DNA of 64,000 nt from Butyrivibrio sp. Its GTDB lineage: Bacteria > Bacillota > Clostridia > Lachnospirales > Lachnospiraceae. Position 1 is the first letter of the stretch. Every line of letters starts with the position of its first letter. Below the pieces are notes generated by a model. The model was not told the DNA's origin, did no database searches, and saw nothing but the letters and a program-made list of their open reading frames with translations. Positions 37,076 through 47,072 of the stretch are shown here, in pieces. The DNA lies in NCBI RefSeq assembly GCF_015056685.1, contig NZ_SVFW01000010.1:1-64000 (forward strand), in the 5' to 3' direction. Position numbers and translations under genes: made by a program.

Positions 37076-37885
37076 ATGAATAATAAAAAAACGTTTGAGG
37101 AGCCATATGTAGCTTCTGATACAGTGGCTGAACTGTCTAAAAAACTTTTGGAAGCTAATAACAACCTTAAAAAGGCTGAGACAGAGCGAAAGATGATGCT
37201 TGAAAATGTATCCCATGACCTTAGGGCACCGCTTACAGCTATCAGAAGTACGGTTGATTATCTTAAGCAGCATTTCGAAAATGGAGCAGAAAAGCTTAGC
37301 AATGATGAAATAAAAAGCTATCTTAAAATACTTGATAACAGAACAAATACCCTTGAAGTACTTATACAGGATCTGTTTTTTATGACGTGCCTTGAGAGTG
37401 GAAGAGAAGAATTTAAATTTGAAAAAGTACCGCTTTCACAGTTTTTGGAGGAGCTTTTTTTTGCCACAGAAATGGATGAGAGATTTGAAAAGTACAATTT
37501 GATTTTAGATGTACCAGATAATCTTGATGTTTATATAAATGCGGATGTGGCAAAACTTAGCAGGGTATTGGATAACCTGTTTAATAATGCCAGAAAGTAC
37601 TCAGAAGAAGGGACAAATATAACGCTTGGTGCATATGTTAAAGATGATAAAGCATTCTTTTATGTGAAAGATAATGGATATGGGATTCCACAGGATGCAC
37701 TTCCTTATATTTTTGACAGGACATTTAGAGCTACAAAGTCCAGAACGCCTGAAATGGAATCAAGTAACGGACTCGGGTTGTCTATAGCAAGGACTATAGT
37801 GGGAACCCATGGAGGATCCATATTTTGTGAGAGTAAAGAGGGGGAAGGAAGCATTTTTACAGTTGAGATACCGGCTGTAAAATAA
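37076..37885 (+). CDS. Cytoplasmic histidine kinase without sensor domain
   Basis: A 269-residue kinase: coiled-coil-like N-terminus, HisKA with VSHDLRAPLTAIRSTVDYL (His near residue 46), and an ATPase domain with LFNNARKYS, DNGYGI and SNGLGLSIA. No membrane helix or recognisable sensor, so it must read an intracellular signal or a partner, for example the ABC exporter. Good ribosome site GAGGGGATT. Pairs with the response regulator 10 bases upstream. Confidence 0.9.
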   Translation: MNNKKTFEEPYVASDTVAELSKKLLEANNNLKKAETERKMMLENVSHDLRAPLTAIRSTVDYLKQHFENGAEKLSNDEIKSYLKILDNRTNTLEVLIQDLFFMTCLESGREEFKFEKVPLSQFLEELFFATEMDERFEKYNLILDVPDNLDVYINADVAKLSRVLDNLFNNARKYSEEGTNITLGAYVKDDKAFFYVKDNGYGIPQDALPYIFDRTFRATKSRTPEMESSNGLGLSIARTIVGTHGGSIFCESKEGEGSIFTVEIPAVK

Positions 37886-37901
37886 TGTTTTGAAGTAATC
37901 A

Positions 37902-38942
37902 ATGAATTGCGTTGAAATAAAGCGTGAAGAAAAGATAATACCGATAGTAAACTATTTAAAAGGTTATGCTATCATAACAATAGCTATAATGCATGTATTT
38001 TTTTTAATGGGGAATACTCCTTCGTTTATATTAAAACCGGTAATGTTGGGCGGAAGCGGAGTCCATGTTTTTTTCTTCTGTTCAGGGCTCGGACTCTATT
38101 ATAGCTACCTACATCAAAAGACAGGATACCTGGAATTTTTGAAAAAAAGGTTTTTTAAGCTTTATCTGCCCTATATTTTTATTGTTTTCATAACATTTTT
38201 GGTACAGGGTGTTTACTATGGTGATGATAAATATCGGGTTTTACTTAGCCATGTTTTGTTATATAAAATGTTTATTCCGGCATATGATGAGACCTTTGGA
38301 GCACAGTTTTGGTTTATTTCTACAATATTTCAACTGTATTTTGTTTTTATTCCTATGTGCAAGATAAAGAATAAGACACAAAATTCAGGATTATTTTTTT
38401 CTGTATTTCTTGCTATAAGCCTGTTATGGTGGTGCATTTGTTATTTTTTTGGTGTGGGATCCATAAGGGTTTTTAATAGTTTCTTTTTGCAATATATATG
38501 GGAGTTTGCACTTGGATTTGTTATAGCAGAAAGCATATATAAGGGTAAGAACATTAAATTGCCTATTAGGGGACTGTTTGTTTCTGCTGTTTTGGGACTT
38601 GGTTTACAGTTTGCAATGAGCCTGCAAAATGGTAACTTAAAGCTGTTTAATGATATACCAGCTTTTATTGGATATATTTCACTGGCACTACTTTTGTCAA
38701 AATGCAGCATTATATATGAAATAGCAAGGAGAGTTTCATTTTATTCCTATGAATTGTTTTTGGTTCATGTTCTGATTTATTCATCAGTCCTGCATTTTAT
38801 AGGAAATTGTGGATATTTTATACGTTTGGGCTGTGGTGCCTTTGCTTTTATAATATCCTTTGTAGTGGGATATTATTATAAAAAGTTCTGTATTTTTGCC
38901 AGTAAAAAAATGAGGAGTAAAGTGTTATGGAACCCAAAGTAA
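37902..38942 (+). CDS. Acyltransferase family 3 membrane protein
   Basis: Polytopic protein with about ten helices; IPIVNYLKGYAIITIAIMHV at the N-terminus carries the conserved Lys-Gly and the His of this family. Such proteins move acetyl or other acyl groups onto sugars of surface glycans or lipids. It overlaps the following GT2 gene by 16 bases. No strong ribosome site is visible. Confidence 0.83.
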   Translation: MNCVEIKREEKIIPIVNYLKGYAIITIAIMHVFFLMGNTPSFILKPVMLGGSGVHVFFFCSGLGLYYSYLHQKTGYLEFLKKRFFKLYLPYIFIVFITFLVQGVYYGDDKYRVLLSHVLLYKMFIPAYDETFGAQFWFISTIFQLYFVFIPMCKIKNKTQNSGLFFSVFLAISLLWWCICYFFGVGSIRVFNSFFLQYIWEFALGFVIAESIYKGKNIKLPIRGLFVSAVLGLGLQFAMSLQNGNLKLFNDIPAFIGYISLALLLSKCSIIYEIARRVSFYSYELFLVHVLIYSSVLHFIGNCGYFIRLGCGAFAFIISFVVGYYYKKFCIFASKKMRSKVLWNPK

Positions 38943-39931
38943 GTATTGTAGTTCCTGTGTATAATGCAGAAAAGTATATATCATCTTTTATAAAATGTAT
39001 AAATGATCAAAAATACCATAATCTGGAAGTGATTTTTGTTGATGATGGAAGCAGTGATAATACACCGGAGATTCTTGATGAATATGTCAGAAAAGATGAC
39101 AGATTCGCGATCATCCACAAAGCTAATGGGGGACCAAGCAGTGCCAGAAATTACGGTATGGACAGAGCAACTGGGGAATATATTGCATTTTTTGATATAG
39201 ATGATGAATTTTCAGAATATGTCATTTCTGATAATGTGCAGATGGCAATCCAAAATGATTCAGAATTGGTTATGTGGAATTTTAAGATGGTATGTCTCGA
39301 CATACAAAAAGAATACATCAGAAAAGTGGGCAATTCATTTAGCGGAGATTCAGAATCTTTTTTTACCAAATATCTGATTTCGGTTTTGGATAATGAAATG
39401 TTTAATCCGCCTTGGAACAAGCTTATAAAAAGATGTGTACTTAAGGAAAATAATATTCGTTTTAATGAAGATTATTCGATTTATGAAGATATTTTGTTTT
39501 CCTATCAGCTTATGCAGAGAGTCAATAAGATTTCTGTTAATGATAACGTTTATTACGACTATATAATTAAGGAGTCTGGAAGTTTATTAAGAAAATTTCA
39601 TGGCGAATGTTTCAAAGTAATACTGGATATTTATAAGGAGTCATTAAATTATGCTGAAGGATTCGATAACAATTCTGTCCAGAAGGAACGATTAAAAAAA
39701 CAGATGATTTATCTTACAAAGGGTTATATTAAGCAGGTATGTACCAATTCGGAACTCTCCTACAAGGAGAAAAAGAAATATCTGTCAGAAATAGCGAATG
39801 ATCATATTTTTGTAGAGCTTAGTGCAGAATTCGATAACGGTAAAAAGGCGCTTCCTGCCAAATGGATGATGCGCCAAAAATGGTTTCTGATGTTGATTGT
39901 ATTTTATAAAGTATTGCAGTATGTGAGATGA
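38927..39931 (+). CDS. GT2 family glycosyltransferase
   Basis: GT-A enzyme: VSIVVPVYNAEKYISSFIKC, VDDGSSDNTPEILDEYV, GPSSARNYGMDRATGEYIAF and DXD-type DIDDEF (~89-94). Behind GAGGAGTAAAG inside the acyltransferase gene and overlapping the next gene by 4 bases. Specificity unknown. Confidence 0.88.
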   Translation: MEPKVSIVVPVYNAEKYISSFIKCINDQKYHNLEVIFVDDGSSDNTPEILDEYVRKDDRFAIIHKANGGPSSARNYGMDRATGEYIAFFDIDDEFSEYVISDNVQMAIQNDSELVMWNFKMVCLDIQKEYIRKVGNSFSGDSESFFTKYLISVLDNEMFNPPWNKLIKRCVLKENNIRFNEDYSIYEDILFSYQLMQRVNKISVNDNVYYDYIIKESGSLLRKFHGECFKVILDIYKESLNYAEGFDNNSVQKERLKKQMIYLTKGYIKQVCTNSELSYKEKKKYLSEIANDHIFVELSAEFDNGKKALPAKWMMRQKWFLMLIVFYKVLQYVR

Positions 39932-41466
39932 GGATACGGGAGATGGAAAAAGTAAGGAAAGTTTTTAGTTCGGTAGAGTTTCACTGCCTTTTGGCAGCAG
40001 TTGTTTTTATCACTATATGTTCAAAATCATCATTCTTTTATCCATTAAATGATTGGGGAGATGTAGACTGTTACTTCATAATAGGCCAGGGAATGCTTAA
40101 GGGCCTTGTTCCTTACAGGGATTTGTGTGACCAAAAGGGAATAGTTATTTTCGGCCTTTATGCAATAGCTAATTTTATTTCAACTACAAGCTTTTTTGGG
40201 GTGTATATTCTTGAAATAATAAGTGCATTTTTTTATCTGCTGATAACAGTGAAAACTGCGGAACTGTTCTGTGGAGTACATAGGTACTCTCTGCCACTTT
40301 GTTTTATTGTTGCAGGAAGCGTATATTCTTCTGCGTCTATCTGCCATGGAGGGAGTGCCGAGGAACTGTTATTACCTTTGTTTGCATATGGAATGTATCT
40401 GTGCATAAAACAAATTGCAAATAAAACTATTCCTTCAGGGAAAGAGATGTTTGTATTCGGGATATTTGCCGGTCTTATTTTTTTTAGTAAATTCACATTA
40501 TGCGCCTTTTACCTGGCACTTATTCTGGTCATGATCATAGATGCTGCATACAACAATAATGTTGCTTTGCTTTTTAAACGGGCTGGACTGTTCATTTGTG
40601 GTTGCATTCTGGTATGTATCCCTGTCATTGCTTATTTTGCATATAATCACGCATTAGGGGATATGTTTACAGCATATTTTTATAACAGCATTTTTCATTA
40701 TATTCCTGATGACCCCGATATTGATTTTCTGTTCAGAACAAGTACTTTCTTCAGAAAACGAAATATTTTACCTATAATTCTTTTGGGGCTTAGCTTTATT
40801 TATTGCATCATAGAACGTAAAAAAATGATTCTTTTTGGACATATAGTTGTTTTTCTTAGTATTTTTTATATGCAGTTTTTCGTTGGCTTTCCTCAAAAGT
40901 ACTATGGAATACCATTGTATTCGCTGATAGCTGTAGGCTTAAACATTGTTGTAGATTTGTTTGACAGATGGAAAATCAATTCAAAGAAATATATAAATGC
41001 CATTATCCTTGTCGTGATGATTGCTATAGCATTTATTTTTACAAATAATAAGTACATGCTGTTTCAAAAAAAAGAAGATACGAGACAGTTCATACTTGCT
41101 GATAAAATGAATAGCTATGGATATGATGATTATCATATGCTCAGCTATAATAATCTTGATGATGGTTATTATTTTGCAACAGGAAAATTTCCAAATTTCA
41201 GAGCTTTCATCCAGTCCAATGTAGATGATGGCACTTTGATAAATGAACAAAATGCTTTAATAGATTCAGGAAGCGTTGAGTTTATTGTGACTAAAAAAAT
41301 CCTGTGTGACACAAAAGACTATGAAAAAACTGTTGATAAATATGGTAAGAAAAAAGAAAAATATATCACTGCATTTGATAACTTCAAATATGAATTAGTG
41401 GATGAAACAGAACAGTTTTATGAGGATGAATACTTCCTTGTGAAATTATATAAGCTAAAAGACTAA
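39928..41466 (+). CDS. Polytopic GT-C-like glycosyltransferase
   Basis: A 512-residue protein with about ten to twelve helices. After the first helix it has NDWGDVDCYFIIGQGMLKG followed by LVPYRDLCDQKG, the acidic first-loop motif of ArnT/PMT-type polyprenyl-phosphate-dependent transferases. The C-terminal ~110 residues are extracytoplasmic or cytoplasmic and soluble. Predicted to transfer a sugar from a polyprenyl-phosphate donor outside the membrane. Its stop abuts the stop of the convergent minus-strand gene with no spacer. Confidence 0.72.
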   Translation: MRIREMEKVRKVFSSVEFHCLLAAVVFITICSKSSFFYPLNDWGDVDCYFIIGQGMLKGLVPYRDLCDQKGIVIFGLYAIANFISTTSFFGVYILEIISAFFYLLITVKTAELFCGVHRYSLPLCFIVAGSVYSSASICHGGSAEELLLPLFAYGMYLCIKQIANKTIPSGKEMFVFGIFAGLIFFSKFTLCAFYLALILVMIIDAAYNNNVALLFKRAGLFICGCILVCIPVIAYFAYNHALGDMFTAYFYNSIFHYIPDDPDIDFLFRTSTFFRKRNILPIILLGLSFIYCIIERKKMILFGHIVVFLSIFYMQFFVGFPQKYYGIPLYSLIAVGLNIVVDLFDRWKINSKKYINAIILVVMIAIAFIFTNNKYMLFQKKEDTRQFILADKMNSYGYDDYHMLSYNNLDDGYYFATGKFPNFRAFIQSNVDDGTLINEQNALIDSGSVEFIVTKKILCDTKDYEKTVDKYGKKKEKYITAFDNFKYELVDETEQFYEDEYFLVKLYKLKD

Positions 41467-42525
41467 CTATACATGCTTTCTGCCTTTTACTTTGGTTTTA
41501 ATAACGTAAAAGGTAACAGGCAGATGCATTCCGCTTATAGTGTAAAGAACGGGCCAGATATCTGGCATCGATAGCTTTATCACAGGAGTGTGTGCAAGAT
41601 ATGAAATGTCAATGCTATATATCTCAATGAATAAATAACTAATTGGTTTAAAAGCCAAAAAGTGCAGAGCCATTATCTCTAAAGAACTTTTTCCAAATAG
41701 TTTTAATACATTTAAGTTTGAAATAAGTTTAAACTGAGATATTGATATCACAAAGATGATGGATACGATCATGGATAAATAGTCCATAGGTGGATTTATT
41801 GGCCCATAGATTCCTACCATAATTGTATTTCCAATTATTATGGATATGACTAGGCTTACTAGTCCTATGATATAGAGATGCTTGATTATTAAGGCATTGA
41901 TATCATATTTCCGGTACAATACTCCAAGATAGTAAATAATAAAAGAACGAAATGCAGCCGGAATATTAAAAAAATTGGGAGTGTATCCCAAATACGGCAA
42001 TAGGAGAATTACTATCGCAACAATCCCGTTTATTATGTAGCGAAACTTGCCGCCAAATATTTTTGTTGAAAGTGAATCAACAAGTATGTACAAAACAGAT
42101 ATGATGATAAGGGAACGTAAAAACCACATAGGACCTGTAAGAGGTTGTATTTTTCCTAATAAGACTTCGATTAAGGCAAATACAAAAGACTGCAAACTGG
42201 TTAAAGAGTGGGAACTATCTAAAATATGAACTTCGACAAGTAAATTTTGAAATATAAGGAAGAATAAATTATATATAATATAAGGGATGTAATAGGCTTT
42301 TAACTTCTTTAGTATTGCAATGAAGGGGCGTTCTACACTTTTTTCGTTGTATAAAAAGCCGTTGATAAAAAAGAAAGTTGATACATTAAAGAAACTTAAC
42401 CAGTTTAAGAGAATCGGATGGTTTGTTTCTAATGCATTTGATGAATTAGTAATCGCATGACTTAATACTACCGCGAGTATAGCAATTCCTTTTGCTGTAT
42501 CAATATAATCAATTCTTTTCCTCAT
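41467..42525 (-). CDS. Acyltransferase family 3 membrane protein
   Basis: About ten helices; the start RKRIDYIDTAKGIAILAVVLSH holds the family motif with Asp, Lys-Gly and the catalytic His. Likely O-acetylates a glycan residue. Not closely similar to the 37902 acyltransferase by eye, so the two may modify different sites. Convergent with the upstream GT-C-like gene. Confidence 0.85.
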   Translation of the reverse strand: MRKRIDYIDTAKGIAILAVVLSHAITNSSNALETNHPILLNWLSFFNVSTFFFINGFLYNEKSVERPFIAILKKLKAYYIPYIIYNLFFLIFQNLLVEVHILDSSHSLTSLQSFVFALIEVLLGKIQPLTGPMWFLRSLIIISVLYILVDSLSTKIFGGKFRYIINGIVAIVILLLPYLGYTPNFFNIPAAFRSFIIYYLGVLYRKYDINALIIKHLYIIGLVSLVISIIIGNTIMVGIYGPINPPMDYLSMIVSIIFVISISQFKLISNLNVLKLFGKSSLEIMALHFLAFKPISYLFIEIYSIDISYLAHTPVIKLSMPDIWPVLYTISGMHLPVTFYVIKTKVKGRKHV

Positions 42526-42612
42526 TGTTTTATCCTTTATTTTTATTACTGAATTATAATTATGAATGTATTTTGTTTTTTAATCAAGTGCTTAAAAGGG
42601 GGACTATTAGTC

Positions 42613-44244
42613 GTGAGTGAAAAAACTAGAAACAGACTTGGGGGATTATTATATATTTTTTCCATCATTCATATACTATATTCATTTTATTTGGCAACAT
42701 CTCCGACAATATGGTTTGACGAAATATATTCTATGCTGTTTGCGTTCAGACCTGCTAAAGATTTGATTGCTTTGACTGCACGAGATGTTCACCCTCCACT
42801 TTATTATTTAATTTTGAGAGGGGCTTTATTGTTGGCAGATAAAATACTGCCATCTTTGGAGTCTGAGTATGTTGCAAAGGCAACCTCAATAATCCCATAT
42901 ATTCTTCTAATAATATATTCGATTACTTTTGTAAGAAAACGATGGGGCTTTTTATCGTCAGGATTGTTTATTTTTACATTATGCTTTATGCCGGAAATAA
43001 TGCAAAAGACAGTAGAGATACGCATGTACAGCTGGGCGCTATTATTTGTTACAGGTTTGGGACTTCATTTTACAGATATAATAACGAGCAAATTTGAGGA
43101 TGGGCGAAGACAGATTTCAAATTATATAGCAATATTTATATACTCAGTTGCTTCAATATATACCCATTACTTTGCTGCAATTGCAGTATTTTGGATCTAT
43201 ATAGGGGCATTACTGATAATTGGTTATGATTGCATAAAGAAATGGAATAGGGACCTTAATGTATCAAAAAAGTGTTTAACAAGCATAGTTACTATTGTGG
43301 TTGTCGGAGTAATCGCTGTGATTTGCTATATTCCATGGCTATCAGTTGTTGTTTCGCAGGTTGGTACTGTAAAAGATGACTATTGGATTTATCCGCTTAG
43401 TATTAAGGCGCCATATAGTAGCGCAATGTTCCTTCTTAGAGCTAATTTTCCAGTTTTGGTCATAGGAACATGCCTTGCTCTTTTACTTGTATTGATTTTG
43501 CTTTATTTACTGTATAAAACAATTAGTAAAGCCAAGCATGGAGATAGGGAGAGCGTGTTAGTAATCTATCTGTTTTGCATATTGCCAATGGTAGCACTTA
43601 CTGGTTATTTCTTGTCATGGATAATAAGACCTATTTTTATTGACAGGTATCTTGAACCGTCAATTGGCCTGTTTTGGCTTTCTATAAGTATCCTGCTCGG
43701 TAAGACTGCTGAAAAGGAATATGAGAAAAACAATTATCAATTGAGAGCATTAGCAGTTTATGCAGCTCTTTCTATTCTGGGCATAAATGCATTTGTTGAT
43801 TCATATGATTTTTATAGAAGTGAAGAGGAAATTAGGAAAAAAGGAATTGAATTCAATGATATGCTTTTATCAATAGATGAAGATACCATTATATTAACTA
43901 ACTCTGATCTTATACAATCTGTAGTAACGTATTCATTAAATACTGACAGGAGAGTGTTTGGTAAAGGGGAGAGTTATAATCAGGTGGCGGATTATAATAC
44001 ATATATGTATATGTCAGAAATAAAAACACTCATATCCGAGATGCTTCCTGGATTTTGCTACATAAAAGATAGTGATGAGATAAAACAATTTATTGATGAT
44101 GGAAAAAAAGTATTGCTAATGACTTATTCGGGAGAGAGAGAAGAGGTTACCAATAGTTTGAAAAATGAGACCGATTTGGATACTGAAATTGTAGGAACTT
44201 ATTTCTATGATCATTATGATATAGATGTTTTGACGGTTAAATAG
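42613..44244 (+). CDS. Polytopic GT39/PMT-like glycosyltransferase
   Basis: About ten helices with the PMT-type motif TIWFDEIYSMLFAFR then RDVHPPLYYLILRGA (~55-70) near the N-terminus, characteristic of ArnT/PMT GT-C enzymes. The GTG at 42613 is chosen because AAGGGGGA lies 10 bases upstream; an ATG 51 bases earlier lacks a ribosome site. Expected to use polyprenyl-phosphate sugar outside the membrane. Donor and acceptor unknown. Confidence 0.78.
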   Translation: MSEKTRNRLGGLLYIFSIIHILYSFYLATSPTIWFDEIYSMLFAFRPAKDLIALTARDVHPPLYYLILRGALLLADKILPSLESEYVAKATSIIPYILLIIYSITFVRKRWGFLSSGLFIFTLCFMPEIMQKTVEIRMYSWALLFVTGLGLHFTDIITSKFEDGRRQISNYIAIFIYSVASIYTHYFAAIAVFWIYIGALLIIGYDCIKKWNRDLNVSKKCLTSIVTIVVVGVIAVICYIPWLSVVVSQVGTVKDDYWIYPLSIKAPYSSAMFLLRANFPVLVIGTCLALLLVLILLYLLYKTISKAKHGDRESVLVIYLFCILPMVALTGYFLSWIIRPIFIDRYLEPSIGLFWLSISILLGKTAEKEYEKNNYQLRALAVYAALSILGINAFVDSYDFYRSEEEIRKKGIEFNDMLLSIDEDTIILTNSDLIQSVVTYSLNTDRRVFGKGESYNQVADYNTYMYMSEIKTLISEMLPGFCYIKDSDEIKQFIDDGKKVLLMTYSGEREEVTNSLKNETDLDTEIVGTYFYDHYDIDVLTVK

Positions 44245-44247
44245 TGA

Positions 44248-44271
44248 TGAGCTGGCTTTCTAGCCAGCTCA
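44248..44271. terminator. Bidirectional terminator hairpin
   Basis: TGAGCTGGCT and AGCCAGCTCA form a perfect 10-bp stem with loop TTCT, followed by TTATTT on the plus strand and a T-rich segment on the minus strand. It lies between two convergent genes. Confidence 0.75.
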
Positions 44272-44275
44272 TTAT

Positions 44276-45253
44276 TTACATGTATTTTTTGGATTTGAGA
44301 TAAATCAGCTTGAATATTATAAAAACAATAGTACAATGCGAAAATGTAAAGGACAAAGCGGCAGCATTTTTATCATAAATTTTAACTTTCCCTAATTTTT
44401 TTAATTCCTTTTTGTCAGAATATAGTTCTCTAAGATCACGCTTTTCTCTAATTATCGCTTCAGCCTTTTTTAAGTAGCAAAAAACGAGCATCTGTTTGCA
44501 GTATGATTGAAGCTTATCATAATGGTCATTTTTAATCACATTTGTATATGCGATGACTTCATTATTCCAAAACGTATAGGAGCGAGTGTGTGTTTTTGTG
44601 AGACTATCTCCATACTGCCTGTAAAAGTATAGCTTTTTGCTTGTGTAGGCTACTTTATTACAATTCCTTAGTAGCTTTATATTAAATAATCCATCTTCGC
44701 CAATGTTAATTTGTTTATCAAAGAATACGTTCTCCAAAATCTTTTTGCTATATATCTTGTTCCATAAATATCCATAGATACGAGGGACATTACTGTTTCC
44801 GCCTACTACTGAATCAATGACATTGTTATTACCTACTATGGCAGAAAATGAGCAGCTTTCGGTAGATAATCCATACTCATTGACATCGAAACCCACTTCA
44901 CAGGCAGATACATCAGCTTCAAAACGAAGCATATTGTCTATCATTATACTGAACATATCTTTGTCCAATAGGTCATCGGAATCGATAAAGGAAATAAGCT
45001 CACCTGATGCTTGCTTGAGACCATAATTTCTTGCAATCTGACTTCCCTGGTTTTCTTGTGTTAAGAGACGTATTCTGGTGTCTTTAGACTTGTATTCACT
45101 GCATATAGATCCACTATTATCAGTGGAACCGTCATTTATTAAAAGTAATTCCCAGTTTTGATAGCTTTGGTTAATAACACATTCTATTGCTTGGCTTAAA
45201 TATTTTTCACTGTTATAAATAGGCATAATGACTGATAAAAGAGGCTTATTCAT
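44276..45253 (-). CDS. GT2 family glycosyltransferase
   Basis: GT-A enzyme: LLSVIMPIYNSEKYLSQAIEC, INDGSTDNSGSI, SFIDSDDLLD (~90-99). The C-terminus is basic with a hydrophobic stretch, perhaps a membrane anchor. 20 bases downstream of the 45274 membrane gene, so probably cotranscribed. Specificity unknown. Confidence 0.88.
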   Translation of the reverse strand: MNKPLLSVIMPIYNSEKYLSQAIECVINQSYQNWELLLINDGSTDNSGSICSEYKSKDTRIRLLTQENQGSQIARNYGLKQASGELISFIDSDDLLDKDMFSIMIDNMLRFEADVSACEVGFDVNEYGLSTESCSFSAIVGNNNVIDSVVGGNSNVPRIYGYLWNKIYSKKILENVFFDKQINIGEDGLFNIKLLRNCNKVAYTSKKLYFYRQYGDSLTKTHTRSYTFWNNEVIAYTNVIKNDHYDKLQSYCKQMLVFCYLKKAEAIIREKRDLRELYSDKKELKKLGKVKIYDKNAAALSFTFSHCTIVFIIFKLIYLKSKKYM

Positions 45254-45273
45254 CTTTGCTCCTGGAACAATAT

Positions 45274-46923
45274 TTATTGTATTCTTTGATATAGATCTAA
45301 TAATTCTTGCATATCATTGAAAGCATATATTCTGGCATAGTCATCTGAATAAATAAGATTTTCATCTTGCAAGGATAGGCACTGAAAATCTTCAAGACCG
45401 ATTAAATCATTTGCTGTTGCGTATTCAGGATTATAAGCAATAACTACAAATTCTTTTTCTGGTAATGATTCTTTATGATATTTGACTTGGAGCAATTCAG
45501 AAATGCTTTCTAGAGGGTTTTCTGCAAAATTCTCAGTATTACTAACACTCCACATCTCCATTTTACCTGCAGTCATTTCGGTTATTAAATCAGAAAGCCA
45601 TTGAGTTGCAAAACCTTGAGTGTAATTGGATTCTTTCAAAAAATTAGCGGCATCCATATAAACTGAATAATCCTTGCAATAGGGGATTCGTACATCATTT
45701 GGATGAATGTAGGTGCATAAAGAAGAAAGTGAAATATGTGCAACTACGAAAAATATAACTATTTTGCCAATCAATTGATTGAGCTTTTTTTCATTATATT
45801 TAAAAATCAATCCCCAAAATGGTATAAACAAAGGTATTATAGGAGTCCAATATGTAATTGGTGCCATTGAAAAGCTAAATGCCCCAAAAAAACAGGTAAA
45901 TACTAAGTCGAAAACAGCTAACAATGTATAAAATCTTAGTTTGGGAGGAAGTTTATAACGGTTTTTTAACAGGCTAAATACAGATAAAAACATTAATCCT
46001 ACTGAAAAAATGCCAAGCATATTTGCAATTCCAAATGGCTTTAATGCGAAGACATATTCATACTGACCAAATGAATCTACAAACAAAGTGAGAAAATCAA
46101 GGATCTTCGTAAATGAGAATTTTGCCCAGATAAAAGATTGACCATGGAACTGTAAAATTCTATTGATCAGGATTATGTTCAAGATTAAGCCAATTCCATA
46201 AAATACACTTGCTAAAATTGATGTTTTGATAAAACTAACAGTGTCAGCTGGTAATTCATTTACAGATACAGAGTCATTGCGTTTTAGGTTATCATATATC
46301 TCGAACAATACTGTAAGGATCAGTGGAGCATAAAGCACCATAGCCTGCCTGATCCCATAGAATCCTGATAACAGATTGACCAAAATAAAGAAAATAAACA
46401 ATATTTTGGGGTGTTTAGATTTAACAGTACACTGCTTGATAATAAGACCAATAGAAATAAAAGTCAGAATAAGAACACGATCATAATAAACACCATATAT
46501 TATCATGTAGCCATATACCTGACTAAATGGCAGAAGCAGTATCCATGCAGTGTAGAGCCCAACGTTATAAAGATCTATAGTATGCATCATAAAGAGATAA
46601 CTGGCTACAAGTAATATGAGCATAACGCCGCTTGAAAACATGCGGATCAATAACCAGTTATCACTAAATAATCCATAGAAAAGTTTGTATAGTATTTGAA
46701 CGTCAATTACTCTGATTTCAGATGAATAGAACCAGTTTTTTGAAAGGATGCCACCTTCCATGTTGAGATGTCTTCCAAGTAATATCTCAGCTGATGTATC
46801 TGAATTCATGAGCCGAAAATAGTTATGTTTAATAAAAAACATAGAAAATAAAAAACTGCATATCATTAAAATAAAAGGAATAACTTTTGTGATGCTGAAA
46901 GCTTTTTTTGGATGTGCCCCCAT
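45274..46923 (-). CDS. Polytopic membrane protein, GT-C-like, paralogue A
   Basis: A 549-residue protein with about ten to twelve helices. It has no motif I can assign firmly; the first-loop acidic residues (MNSDTSAEILLGR, ~38-50) and overall layout suggest a polyprenyl-phosphate-dependent glycosyltransferase. It is clearly a paralogue of the 48594 gene: both have LDVQILYK in the same place and end with LIYSDDYARIY, then a helix with M.E...LY.RI. Ribosome site GTGGGGGG upstream of the ATG. Confidence 0.7.
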   Translation of the reverse strand: MGAHPKKAFSITKVIPFILMICSFLFSMFFIKHNYFRLMNSDTSAEILLGRHLNMEGGILSKNWFYSSEIRVIDVQILYKLFYGLFSDNWLLIRMFSSGVMLILLVASYLFMMHTIDLYNVGLYTAWILLLPFSQVYGYMIIYGVYYDRVLILTFISIGLIIKQCTVKSKHPKILFIFFILVNLLSGFYGIRQAMVLYAPLILTVLFEIYDNLKRNDSVSVNELPADTVSFIKTSILASVFYGIGLILNIILINRILQFHGQSFIWAKFSFTKILDFLTLFVDSFGQYEYVFALKPFGIANMLGIFSVGLMFLSVFSLLKNRYKLPPKLRFYTLLAVFDLVFTCFFGAFSFSMAPITYWTPIIPLFIPFWGLIFKYNEKKLNQLIGKIVIFFVVAHISLSSLCTYIHPNDVRIPYCKDYSVYMDAANFLKESNYTQGFATQWLSDLITEMTAGKMEMWSVSNTENFAENPLESISELLQVKYHKESLPEKEFVVIAYNPEYATANDLIGLEDFQCLSLQDENLIYSDDYARIYAFNDMQELLDLYQRIQ

Positions 46924-47000
46924 ATAAATGATCCCCCCACGAATGCGATATGTTTTAAATGATACATCATTTTATGAGTTATGTCGATATTATAGGCTTT

Positions 47001-47027
47001 ATCGTAGCAGTGTCATCGTAGCAGTGT
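47001..47027. repeat. Short tandem direct repeat in an intergenic gap
   Basis: ATCGTAGCAGTGT occurs twice with one base between. The gap of about 150 bases between the 45274 and 47073 genes also holds a spaced palindrome AAATGAT-AC-ATCATTT at 46957-46972. Both may be regulatory sites or chance. Confidence 0.4.
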
Positions 47028-47072
47028 TATTGCAAAAGTACATATATCAAAATTGCCATAAAACGAGTAGGG

